Positions 45,401 to 56,480 of a DNA stretch of 64,000 nt are shown piece by piece. Below the pieces are notes generated by a model. It was not told where the DNA came from and made no database searches. It saw nothing but the letters and a program-made list of their open reading frames with translations. Numbering within the stretch: the stretch's first letter is position 1; each line of letters opens with the position of its first letter. The stretch is from Edaphochlamys debaryana (lineage: Eukaryota > Chlorophyta > Chlorophyceae > Chlamydomonadales): assembly GCA_016858145.1 (NCBI GenBank), contig JAEHOE010000141.1, positions 124,001 to 188,000 on the forward strand, written 5' to 3'. Both the position numbers and the translations under genes were made by a program.

Positions 45401-45729
45401 CACCACACAGTCCCGAGCGATGCCCCGCTCGCGGCCGTGGTAGGGGTGCAGGTCGCTGGGGGTCGAGGGGCAGGGCGGGAGGGAAGGGTTGTCGGCACGC
45501 GAGGGGATTTCGCGAAGGGAAAGGGGTGAGCGGGAGCAGCGCGTGGGGCCTTGCGAAGGGGTGGACAGGGGTGGGCTCACCTGCCGCAAACCGAACACGC
45601 GGTCACCCGCACGATGGCGTCCCCCGGGTGCACCAGCTGCGGCGTGGGCACCGTCACGAAGCGCACCACCTGCTCCTCGCTCAGCACCAGCGCCTGCATC
45701 TCGCCGGGTAGCGCCGCGGGCGACGCCAT
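42447..45729 (-). CDS. Zinc-dependent medium-chain alcohol dehydrogenase
   Basis: Nine exons in phase: 45729-45581, 45455-45359, 45031-44940, 44524-44470, 44303-44220, 43986-43813, 43492-43123, 42953-42880, 42677-42447; 441 residues. It oxidises an alcohol or aldehyde adduct with NAD(P). Catalytic-zinc ligands are in CSVCGSDLHPYHG and VVGHEFVGEVV. The structural-zinc loop has the expected cysteines (SCGDCFFCRKGATCRCCH). The Rossmann motif is VVLGCGPVGLLAA, followed by VFAVDSVPERLALAAELGA. The C-terminal half resembles Tdh / glutathione-independent formaldehyde-dehydrogenase-like enzymes (GTISSVGVNTSP; IFTHRMPLSKGPAAYDMFA). Exon 7 carries an unusual Ala/Ser/Glu-rich insertion of about 55 residues after the coenzyme-binding strand. 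The substrate cannot be told from the sequence. The start lies 479 bp from the divergent methyltransferase gene. Confidence 0.88.
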
Positions 45730-46208
45730 GGCAATGCTGGGCAGAATTGCGGACACGCTTGCGCACCACAGACGCGAAAGCTGCTGCTAGTTCAGTCGCG
45801 GCTGTAGAATGATGATCAGTGGGCTGATTGAATTGTCCTGGGGGTTGCTGTCGACGGCTGAGCTCGATCGCGCGGAAACCCAGGGGCGCCGGGATTGGCA
45901 CAGGCAGTTCGTTTCAATGGCATACAACGATTTACAGTATACAACCGCTCGCGACGGCAATTGACAACCCGCGCGCACACCAGCCATCGCCGACAAGCGC
46001 GAGTTCCGTCGCCCCCGCGAACCTAGGTGACCTTCCACTTTGTACAAGTAAATCCAAAGGGCTCAGTGCGTTGCGCGCCTCCCGCGGAAGCCCTGCCAGT
46101 TCCGCCTTGACCTCAAGGCTGCGGAGCCCGCGAGCGGAGCCCCCCACCTCCCTGGGCACAGCCAGCGGACTGCTGTGACCTTCCACTCCCGGGGCCTCTC
46201 CTCGGCGC
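45730..46208. promoter_or_regulatory. Divergent promoter region, dehydrogenase / methyltransferase
   Basis: 479 bp between two opposed start codons. No clear TATA element; the two genes may share regulation. Confidence 0.4.
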
Positions 46209-48121
46209 ATGCCGCCGCCCCGCGGCACCGTCCGGGCGGCGGCAGCGCACGGCAAGGCTCAGGCCGGGGCCCAGGGCAGGGAGCAGGGCCATGGGGCCGC
46301 GGCGGGTCCCCACGGGGGAGGTGGGCGCGGGGTGGTGCAGGCCCAGGGGTGTACCAGCTCAGAGGCATCAGTGACTGTACCATACAAGACATATCTGCCC
46401 TACGGCGCTGGCCCCTTCTCCACCTCGCCCTCTCTGTCGGGCCCCTCTTCCCCATACCAACTCCTCCCCCCTCTGACACGCCTCCTCACCCCCTTCCGCC
46501 CCTCCCCTCTGCCCCCCCAGCTGCCAGCATCCGGGGGGCCTACCAGGCGCTGGGGGTGACGGGGTTCTACGCAGCACACGGGGCAGCCTACACCAACCCG
46601 CACGAGGGGCAGGTGGGGGCTCGGATCGAGGGCACTAGCACAAGGCGACTACCTTCTACAAGTTGCTTGAAAGATGAGTCTCACGACTCTTGCATCACGC
46701 ATTCTGCCCCCCTGCCGCGCTGGTTCAGATCGCTGCGGCTCTGGGCGCTCTCCTGGACGCCACTCCGGCGGCCGTGTGGCTGGGGCTGAGCGAGCCCAGC
46801 GCGGGACTGGGAGCAGGCTGGCTGGGTGAGCAGTGGCGTCTGCAGCGGACGTGGGAACTGTGCGGATAAGGGCGTGGAGGGCTCGGAGCGGCATTCGGGT
46901 GGTTGCGGATGCGGCTTTGGCTATGGATGCACTCCTCCACCGGGTCTCAGAGCACCTACTCTCCTCTGACCGGCGTCCTCCGGCATCGCAGGTGACGCAT
47001 CTGGGGGGCAAGGGCCGTCAGCTGTGGCCGCGGAGGGCGCGGAGGAGGCCGACGGCCAGGAGGCCGACGGCGAGGAGGCCGAGGCCGAGGCTGACGCGGG
47101 GCACACGGAGGGCAACGGGCACGCGACCTGGGTGGAGGCCCCGCCCGCGCCCTCCCCAGAGGAGGCAGCCGCCATCGCATACCGCATTACTAAGGGCCAC
47201 ACCGCGCCCGTGCCTCTTCGGATCCTGGATCTGGCCTGCGGATCCGGAGAGGTGACCGCGTCCCTCCTGCACTGGAACCGTCAACGGCCCATGGGCCCTG
47301 CCCCTGGCAGCGCTGGCGGCGGGGGGGCCAAGCCGGGCCCATCAGGGCCAGCCCGGGCCCGCGGCAAGGGTGGCAAGCGGGGCGGCGCTACGGATGATGC
47401 CGTACTACTGCCGTACGACATGCGGATCACGGCGTGCGATCCGTACACGGGCGCCGCCTACCTTGAGCGCACGGGGCGGCAGGGCGCGTTCCACTCTTGG
47501 TCCTTCGAGGACATTGGCGACGGTTGCCTCTTGGACGATCTGGACGAGCAAGAGGCCGGGCCCGCCTGCGGTGACGCTGGCTCGCTAGGAGGAGCTGCTG
47601 AGGAGGCGGGGGCAGCGCAAGTGGAGGCAGCTGGGGGGCCGGCGCCTCGCTTCGACCTGACGGTCTGCTCCTTCGCGCTGCACCTGTGCCCGCCCTCGCG
47701 CCTGCACGGCACCCTGAGTGCCCTGGCGCTGGCCTCCCGGTGGCTGATGGTGCTGGCACCGCACAAGGTGGGAGGGGGGGAGGGGGAGGGGAGAGAGGGG
47801 GCGAGGGATGGGGAAAGGTTGGGGCGGGAAAGAGTGCGTGCGTAACGGAAGCACAGGGGACGCTGGGTTGGCGGGTGGGTAGAGGCAACATCAGAGAGTG
47901 ACAGCTCCCACACCTGCCCCAAACCTCCCTTCCTCCCCCCCTCCCTTCCCCCTCAGCGGCCCCACGTGGGCCCCCAGCACGGCTGGGCCTTGGCGGCCGC
48001 CTCCCGCCTGCAGCGCACGCAGCTGCGGCTCTACCGCTCCCTCGCGCTCGGGGGGCGTGGGGAGCAGGGGCAGGGGCAGGGAGGGCCCGGCATAGGGAGC
48101 CAGGGCAGCGGCTGGGGTTGA
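46209..48121 (+). CDS. Class I SAM-dependent methyltransferase, conserved uncharacterised family
   Basis: Five exons in phase: 46209-46320, 46521-46612, 46729-46825, 46992-47767, 47957-48121; 413 residues. The N-terminus carries a family signature, RGAYQALGVTGFYAAHGAAY followed by TNPHEGQ. Motif I is ILDLACGSGEVTASLL (about residue 178); motif II region ITACDPYTGAAYLERTGR; then WSFEDIGDGCL and the post-motif FDLTVCSFALHLCPPSRLHG, MVLAPHKRP. Plant and fungal proteins of this architecture exist as uncharacterised methyltransferases; the substrate is not known to me. A Gly/Ala/Lys-rich insertion separates motifs I and II, and an acidic Ala/Glu linker precedes the domain. No targeting peptide is evident. 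Confidence 0.78.
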
Positions 48122-48693
48122 AGCGCTAGGAGGTGGGGCCCTGCATGAGGCTGCAAGAAGGGGAGGCGGGCCAGCGTCGGTGTGCCTTCGCTGAGTCGGG
48201 CTGGTTCGCTCCCGTTCTCCCTGGCGCTCCCGTTCTCCCTGTCTTTCCTTCGACGGCTGTTGGCAGTTGGCAACGGGGCCAGAGGTGATGCCCTCCGCGC
48301 CCTATGAGCGCCGCGGTCCTGGGCCGAACGTAGGTGCGTCGCAGCTGGCGTGCGGTGCGGGACTGGAAGTCGGGGGCGGACGGGATGGAGGTGGACGAGT
48401 TGGACGAGACGGTAACCCGCTTCCCAGTGCACCGCGACGCTTGCACAGCGCTCATCCCCAGACTGGTGGACAGGCTCGGCGTGCCTGACAAAAGCTCGCA
48501 CGAGCGGCTGTGAATACTCGAGCGAGCATCTACCCTTAACATTGAAGGGCGCACATAGCTTGAGTGTTCGCGACTCGTAGACTTGAGGCAGCGGGTGCCC
48601 CGCGGAAGCCCGCATGTGATGCAGGGGCCTCGGGTCTGTACCCAGGGCAACTGACCGGCTTATCTGCTACTCTAGGCTTACAATATACATAAG
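48122..48693. other. Intergenic region, tandem genes
   Basis: 572 bp between the methyltransferase stop and the GH9 start, same strand. A repeated GCTCCCGTTCTCCCTG pair sits near 48210-48240. AATATACATAAG lies just before the GH9 ATG. Confidence 0.4.
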
Positions 48694-51600
48694 ATGAATG
48701 TGGGATTTTGGAGCGGCTCCGCCGTCGTGGCATGGCTCTGCTTCGCGTCGGCTGCGCTGCTCGCAGACGCGCAGAACTTTTCGCAGGTCCTGGACCTGAG
48801 CTTCAGGTGAGTGGGAAAGGTCCACTGCGTGTCACACCTGAGCCAGACCACTCTAGTCCTCTTCGACACGCATGTACCCTACCTCGCCTACCCCGCCCGA
48901 GTGGACTGAGCCTGACTGAGCCCCGGCTTCGCACCGTCACATGCCTCAATCCGGCCCGATAACCCCCGCCCTAGGTTCTATGAGGCGCAAATGTCGGGAG
49001 ACGTGCCCTCGTGGTCTCGCGCCGCTCGGGGGCAACCGGGAGGATGGCGCAACCGCAGCCACATGCTGGACGGCACGTCCAACGGAGGCATCGGCGTTGA
49101 CCTGTCGGGAGGGTGGTACGATGCCGGAGGTACGTACGCATGCGGGGATGTCGTCATCATGCCCGTGGGGTGGAGGGATGTCTGCGGTTCATTCACATGA
49201 GGAGGCAACAGCGGGTCCCTGCCATCGCGGGTGCTGGCATCCCCCCTTGCCTTCTCCCCCTCCACCCTCAAGCCCCCTCCCCGAATCCCGTCCCCCCCTC
49301 CACCCCCAGACCACCTGAAGCTCCACCTGCCCCTGGGCATGTCCGCCTCCTTCCTGGCGTACGGCGCCCTCACGTGGGAGCCCGCCGTACGGGCGGCCGG
49401 GCAGTGGGACATTGTCGTACGGAACCTGGACTGGGTCGCCAGCTACTTCGTCAAGTGCCACTACCAGAGCAGCGCCACGGCCTCGGCAAACGCCTTCGTG
49501 GCGCAGGTGCGCGCAGCTACGTGTGGTCCACGTTGCGAATAGCGTGTAAGAGAGGGTCGAGAGTAATGATCTTGAAACAGCAGCTACCGGTCACTGCATT
49601 CTTGGCGCAGGTGCGTTCACAGACATGCATTTGAATCTCCACCCCCACAACTAGATCCAAGCTTCAAGCTCCAATCTGCCTCCGGTATTGCTGCATGCAT
49701 TGCCCCATGATTGATCATCCCTGCGGTCCCCCGCGGCTCTTTTGCGTGGCCCCGGCGCAGGTCGGCGACGGCGGCACCGACCACTCCTACTGGGGGCGGC
49801 CCGAGGAGCAGCCCGCGACCGCCTGGCGGCCCGCGTACGCCATCACGGCGGCGGGGGGGAAGGGGGCGGACATCGTTGCCGAGGTGCGTCCGCGGGGAGG
49901 ATGTGGTGCGGGGAGCAGGCAGCAGGGGGCCTTACCCTGTCAGGAGGCGCGTGCGCGCAGCGCGGTGTGCGTGGTCGCCTCCGTACGTGCCAGGAAGCGG
50001 CCGGTAGGCCTTCGGTGGACCAGACCTCCTCGCGTCCCGCTTTCTTTTTTCCCAATCAAGCACGCCCCTGACTCTCCACCCCTTCTCGCTCCTCTTCCTC
50101 CCCCCGCCCTTGCAGGCCGCTGCCACCCTCGCGGGTGTGTCGCTTCTGCTGCGCCGCCCCGGGGCCTACTTCAACCCCACCCGGGCCGCCACGCTGCTGG
50201 GCCGGGCGCAGCAGCTGTTTGCCTTTGCGCAGACCGTGCAGGCCACGTGAGTGATTTTTGCGAAGGGGGGTGGGGGGCGAGATGGCGTGGTTATCGGAGG
50301 GTGGGGGTTTAAAGCAAAGCGCTATGCAGCGCAGAGCACGATGGCACGCTTGGCTCCGGACCGCCAGTCACCACGGCCGTGGCAAAGCAGGAGATAAGAG
50401 TGAGGTGTGCAAGTAGCCCAGCGCGCTCGCATGTTACCGTAAGGGTCTTGAGCGGTTACTGGCGACATGTCAGCTCTCCGGCGGCTCGCAAGCGGTCCCG
50501 CCCCGTGCAAACCATACGTATACAGACCTGTGAGTGACGGGAGAACCGCCGGAGAAGAGCGAGGGTGGGGGTGCGAATTGAACCCCCCGGGCTCCTCCGC
50601 AGGCGCGTGTGCTGGGACCGGCTCCATTAGCCTCCATCCGGCCTCATGCCACTGCCCCACTCACTGCAGCACCGCAACTCGCCGGCTGCCTGCCGTCCTG
50701 CCCCTGCCGCTGCTCCATGTAACCCCACCCGCCGCCCGCAGCTGGGGTCCCCCCTCGGGCGAGAACCTCTACTCCAGCTCCTCATTCAACGATGACGTGG
50801 CGTGGGCGGCGGCGTGGCTGTGCCGGTGCGTGCGACAGCCGGATCCGTGTGCGACCGTGTATGGAAGATGTCGCTGAATCCCGTGCGCTCCATCGATCCT
50901 ATGCTGCCTCGCCGCTTGTAAACCCTTCATACCCCCGTCCCTTGCTTTGCACTCCAGGGCCGAGATGGACACGGGCGCCTACGCCTCCGCCACCGCCAGC
51001 CCCGCGTGCAACGCAGCACTGCCCTGGTGAGGGGGGCCGTGCGTGCAGGGCTGGGCTAGGGCCGCTGCTGGAGTGGATCGCTGCTTGGGGCCGTAGGCTT
51101 TGGCGGGGGCCTCTACGGGATTGGGAACGATGCCCGAGCGGTTTGGGTAGCGAGGCTCGAAAGCGCTCACGCTACCCCGGCTACCCTCACACGCCCGCCT
51201 GCTTGGCTGAAACCACTCACCCTGCCCCCCAACCCCGCCCGTCCCTTCCTGCAGGTGGGACCGCGCCAAGTACGGCAGCCTGGATGTGTCATGGGACAAC
51301 GCCATGGTCCCCGCGGCCCTCCTGCTGAGGGACACGGGCGCGGGCGGCGCGCCGTACGTTGCGTCGTACGATGACGTCATCAACCGCCTGCTGACGCGGT
51401 GAGTGCGTCGGGCAGGCGGTAGTTGAGGCCGCGCATGAGGCATGGGGCGCCTGCGGGGGGGACCAGGGCACAAGCAGGCACTCGGTCTCTGCAAGTGACA
51501 GAGGCCTAGCACCACTAGGCCGGCTTTACAACAGGCTCTCATCCGGGCATAGGGGGAAGGGTTTCTCTCCAACCGATCTCACGCATCGCTGGCGTGCGCT

Positions 51601-54600
51601 GCGCATGCCTCCTTCCCACACCGCAGGTGGCAGGGCGCGGGCCCCTGCGCCTCTGGCGGCAGCCCCTGCCTCACCCCCGGGGGCCTGGCCTGGCACCTCG
51701 AGTGGGGCAGCAACCGCTACGCAGGTGCGATTGAGCGGCCAGAAGGGGGAGGGAGGGAGCCTCCGCTACCCTCTCCCACCCTCTTTGAAACGACGGGAGC
51801 GCTTTACCGTGACCGTTCCTAACCCCGCCCCACCCGTGCAGCCAACGTTGCGTTCGCGGCGCTGGCTGCGTCGCGCTCCGGCGGCGGCGGGGGCCCGGCC
51901 CTCACCCGCGCCGCCCGCGTGGGCCGGCAGTGCTGGGCGCGGGCCCAGCTGGGCTACATGCTGGGGGCCAACCCGCAGCAGCAGTCCTTCGTGGTGGGGT
52001 ACAGGTGAGGGGGCGGGGGCGGGGCCAGTGGGGCGTGTGTGGGAGCTGGACGGTGTGGGAGCTGGACGGAGTGCTTTCACTGCACATTACAACCCGCCCC
52101 GCCGTGCAAACCTGCCTCGCTGCGCCCAGGCCCACCTCCGCCCACAAGGCCCCCGAGCGGCCGCACCACCGCTCCTCCTCCTGCCCCCTCGACCCGGCGC
52201 AGCCCTGCGGCTGGGGCGCCATCGTGAGTGCCGGCAGCCCCGTGTGTCCCTTGGCTTTCAAGGTCGCATCCAGTGCTTGGGTTTAAGGCACACGAAGGCA
52301 CAGGTCCGCTGCTGGGAGCAGCGAGCCTGGGCTGCAAGCGCACGAGTGAATGTTTTGAGGGACGCAGGAGCTTAGGACCCCGACCTCTGTGCCTTCCTCC
52401 CAGGATGCCGCCGGACCCAACCCGGGGGTGCTGGCAGGGGCCCTGGTGGGCGGCCCCGACCGGAGCGACGTGTACGTGGGTGAGTAATTGGGGAGTCGAG
52501 CGAAGGGGCGGGCGGGGAGGATTGGGAAGACATGGCTCAGCCGGGTCGGGACGCAGTGCAGTCCTCACAGGACGAGACCGCGTGGGCTTCCCTCAGCACC
52601 CTCTCGCCCCCCTCGCGTGCTCCTCCCCCATCCCCCACGCACCCCGACATCGGTGCGATCCCGCTCAGCAACAAACACCCCCACTCAACGCCCCTCCCCA
52701 GACAACCGCCGTGACTACCAGAAGAACGAGGTGGCGGTCGACTTCAACGCAGGCTTCACCGCCGCGCTCATGGTGGGTGGGCGGGTGGGTGGGGGCGGCG
52801 ACCTGGGTCGTCCTCGAGGTGGACCTTGTCCCGCCGGGTGGCTGCCTCTGCGCTCCCGCCTGTCTGGCGCATATCCCTCCGTTACTGCATGTATAGCCCC
52901 ACTTCGCCCCTCTTCGCACCAGCCCCCCTACCGGTACCATTATCTCCTCAACGCTCCCTTTTCGACATGCACCCACCCCAGGGCCTGACGGCGCTGGAGC
53001 AGGCCCTACAGCGCAGCGGCTGCACCTGGGCCGCCTACTGCGCTCTCACCTGCGACATCGAGCAGGCGGGCCCCGCGCCCCCCAACCCGCCGCCGCGCCC
53101 GAGCCCCAAGCCGCCCCCGCCTTCCCCCAGCCCCAAACCGCCGTCCCCACCGCGGCCCCCCATCCCGCGGCCCCCTTCGCCTTCGCCCAAGCCCAAGCCC
53201 CCGTCTCCCCCGCGAAAGCCGCCCGGCCCCCCCGCGCCCAAGCCTCCGCCGATTCCGCCCCGGCCTCCGCCGCGACCTCCCAAGCCCCCTGCCCCTCCCA
53301 AACCGCTTCGACCTCCCCGCCCACCCTTGCCGCCGCCTGTACCTAAACCCAAGCCGCCGGCCCGGCCCTCGCCGCCGCCGTCGCCCTCCCCTAGACCAAG
53401 CCCGCCAAACCCCAGCCCGCGGCCGCCCTCCCCCGGCTCGCCGCCGCCGCGTCCGCCCAGCCCTCCCAGGCCGCGCCCGCCATCCCCCCGGCCGCCCAGC
53501 CCGCCCGCCACCGTGTCGTGTAACACCGCGGATGACGCATGCAAGGCGTGTGACGGTGCGACCATTGCCAACGGTGAGTTGGCGCGTTGAAAATGTGTGT
53601 GGGAAACATGGCGATGTCACGCTGGATATCCGCTTGCTAGGTAGACTCTTTAGCGCTGTCCTGCCCCAAACCGAAGCCATGTGGCCTATTCGCTGACCCC
53701 GCCAACCCCGTACCGTACCCACCAGGTACCGCGTGCCGTACCTGCGTGGCCGCCATGCGGGCGGGCGGTTATAACGCCTACATGTGTACGTCGTCGTGCG
53801 GGCCCGTGGCGGCGGCGGGGCTGGAGGGCGTGTGCTCCGCCGAGTGCGTGCCGGCGGCAGCACCGCGAGGTGCGGGGGGATGGAGCAAAACCGATTGGGT
53901 TTCGTTTCCTCGGCCCAGGGACGTCTCAGGTTGCAGCAGAGCACACCGGTACTTCCCGGCCTGCCCATCTGCCATGTGCTTTCGTGCCGGATGCCTTCCT
54001 GCCATCTCTCTCTTCCCAGCTTCCATGTGCCCCTTCGCCCTTACGCTCATGCCCCCCCCCCCCCGCACGGCCCCGCGTGCAGGCGCGGACTGGGCGTGCG
54101 GCGAGTACTGCGGCAACGCCACGGCGGTGGGCGGCAGCGTGGCCATTGCGCGGCAGTGCGCCGCCTGCGTGCGCAGCGCCCCCAACGCGTGGGACTGCAG
54201 CCACTGCCTAGGGGTGGGTCGGGGGATGGGGACGTGGAGTAGGGAGACTGCCGCCTCTGCCAGGGGGTGGGTCGGGGGTGGGGAGGCCGCAGCCTCTGCT
54301 AGGGGGTGTGTCGGGAGTACTTAATAGCGAGACTGCAGCAACGGCCTGGCGGTTGATTGACGCCGCCAAGTATGACGTGTTGGCTCATTCAGGGCTCTCA
54401 GCCGGCGCTACTCGACCAGCCCCTCTTGGCCAGCGGCTCCATCCTCCTCCCCTCCCCCCCTCCCCCCTCCCCCAGGTCGCCCTGTCCATCACGGACCCCG
54501 CCACGGCCGCAGCGGTGCGCTCCGCCTGCATAGAGTGCGCCACCACCCGCAGCATCAGGTGGGCGTGGTGGTGGGGGGGTGGGGGAGGGGGAGGGGAGGG

Positions 54601-54874
54601 ACTGCAGGCTGGCAGCGCAGCTGCCGGCTGGGGAGCGGGAGCCATGAGGCCCGCCCTGCTCCCCACCGTCCCCTTACCTCTTACCCCTCCCCTTCCCCGC
54701 AACCTCGCCCACCTTTCTTGCCCTCCCTTCCCCGCCCCCCGCCCCATCCTCCCCAGTGGCGCCGCCTGCGGCACGTGCTCGCGGCTGGGCTCCGCGGCGC
54801 AGCGCTCCGCCTGCATGGACTGCGTGGGGGCGGGAGGGGGGGCGGAGGGCTGCGCGCAGGCGCAGGCGGGCTGA
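48694..54874 (+). CDS. Secreted GH9 endo-beta-1,4-glucanase with Pro-rich linker and Cys-rich tail
   Basis: Eighteen exons, all phases verified (first 48694-48806, last 54757-54874); 861 residues. A signal peptide (VVAWLCFASAALLADA) is followed by a GH9 domain: FYEAQMSGDVPSWSR, GGWYDAGDHLKLHLPLGMS with the conserved Asp pair (about D87/D90), YMLGANPQQQSFVVGYR then the PHHR histidine site (about 437-440), and the proton-donor Glu in DNRRDYQKNEVAVDFNAGF (about E492). It hydrolyses internal beta-1,4-glucan bonds outside the cell. Exon 14 adds a ~145-residue linker rich in PPSP/KPP. The last ~180 residues are cysteine-rich (CNTADDACKACDG; GTACRTCVAAMR; CGEYCGNATA; CIECATTRS), a module also reported on Chlamydomonas GH9 enzymes. 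Likely used on external cellulose or the algal wall. Confidence 0.93.
53065..53515 (+). repeat. Proline-rich linker coding repeat in GH9 gene
   Basis: Imperfect CCN-rich repeats encode SPKPPSPP / RPPSPP / KPPAPP motifs, a hydroxyproline-rich glycoprotein type linker joining the catalytic domain to the Cys-rich tail. Confidence 0.9.
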
Positions 54875-56480
54875 CGGGCGCCGCCATGCCGTACCGTACA
54901 CGATAGGGTGCATGAGCAGTGCGGGCCCTGAGGAAGGGCTGGCTTATTGCGGTTGCTGATGAGACGGGAGGTAGCGCTGTGGCTTGGGCGGGGCGCGCGG
55001 GCCTGAAGAGCCTGCTGCATTCATTACGCATGCTGAATTAGCTGAATTGTGCACCTGTGACATTGTGAGGCTATGATGATGGTGTAGTGAATTTCTGTCG
55101 CAACGCGCCAAGCAGGTAAACAGGCAAGGGCACTGAGCCTGGCGGCAAGGTGGCTGAACTTCCATCCAGGGGATTCGGGTGCATGGCACCGGGATTGCTG
55201 GAACACTTTCTGGGAATAATAATCCGTGAACTTTCCAGGACGTTGTTCCCTGCATAAGCAAGGTGACCGTTAACGTACCGCACGTGATCTGCTTATGGGA
55301 ACTTTGGGAATTTGGGCCCGGCCTTGAGGCTGGTAGTCAGTGGCAGCCCTGGTCTGGTCCCTGTGCATCACCATGCGTGTGAGATTGAGAGTGCGCACAG
55401 AGAGGGCTGCTAGGGGCTGACATGTAGGGAAGGAGGCAAGAGCAATCCAAGAACAGGGGGACACGATGTTGGTATGGAGCTAACTCAGGTGTGGCACAGG
55501 CTCTCGGGAGAGGCCAAGGTCGTAAACCCGAGGAGGCGGGCGGCGGGCCTGGGGAAGCGTGGGGAGCAGGGGCGTTCTGTACTCGCAGGGGCCATGCAGC
55601 GTGGTCGTGACGACGCCGGGCGATGCAGCTGAGCGCGTCGACGTCGCCGCTGCAGCAACGCGCGAAGGCAGGGTGCCAGCAATGTGCATCGCCGAGGCAC
55701 GGCAGGGGCTAACCTATGCGCAGACGCGCGCGCAAACGATACTTTCCTGGCTCCTGGTGTCGCGGGCCCCCGGTGTTGTGCGTGCAGGCGGTTGCCAGTC
55801 CCGCCAGAGCGCGTTGGCCCACCTGTGATTCAAGTGAAGCGCAGCGTCGAGTCGGCCTGGGGAGGACGGGCGTGGGGAGGAGGGGCGTGCGTGGATGGAG
55901 GTAGGGGCACGTACGGGCAGGAGGCGCGTGGGCCGACAAAGAGGAGCGGCCGCGGCCCCAACGCCCGTGCACAGGGTAACCCGCAGGGCCAATTTGTACC
56001 CACACACCACGGAACGGGGTCGATTTCCTTGCTCTTGAGAGATTGCTCTATCAACGCCGCAGCGCTCCACATCCAGCCAATCAATGCGACCGTAGCGGTT
56101 TTTGTTGCCTCCTCCCCGCCGATGTGACATAGAAGCCGTCCGTTTTGGGGCATATTTGTATAAGTTACACTATTGTCTTCTCGTCAGCGCGACGGTAAAG
56201 ACCATTGGCCCTCGTCGCTCAAAACTCATGAGTACACTTTTTGGGCTGGTAGATGCGCCAAGCCTTCCGTTTCGCTACACGTTCTGGCCTTTCATACTTC
56301 ACAGACACTCCTGGAGATACTAATTCTGCTATCGCGTGCGTCGGCGCATCCAGCTCCACCGGCGGAGCCTTTCCAGCGTTTCGGCCACTGTCTCCGAGCC
56401 GCGGCGCGAGGAGGCAGGGTCACTTAGCAAGAGGTCCACCTAGCGCTGCGCGCCACCTAGGGCGCCAGTCGCTCGCGAAC
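54875..56480. other. Intergenic, no gene recognised
   Basis: 3' region of the GH9 gene and 5' region of the next gene. Short ORFs at 55560-56130 lack motifs and look random. Confidence 0.5.

Noticed and set aside
53006..53968. Minus-strand Gly/Arg-rich ORFs opposite the GH9 linker
   Set aside because: Antisense of a polyproline-coding exon, with no independent start or domain.
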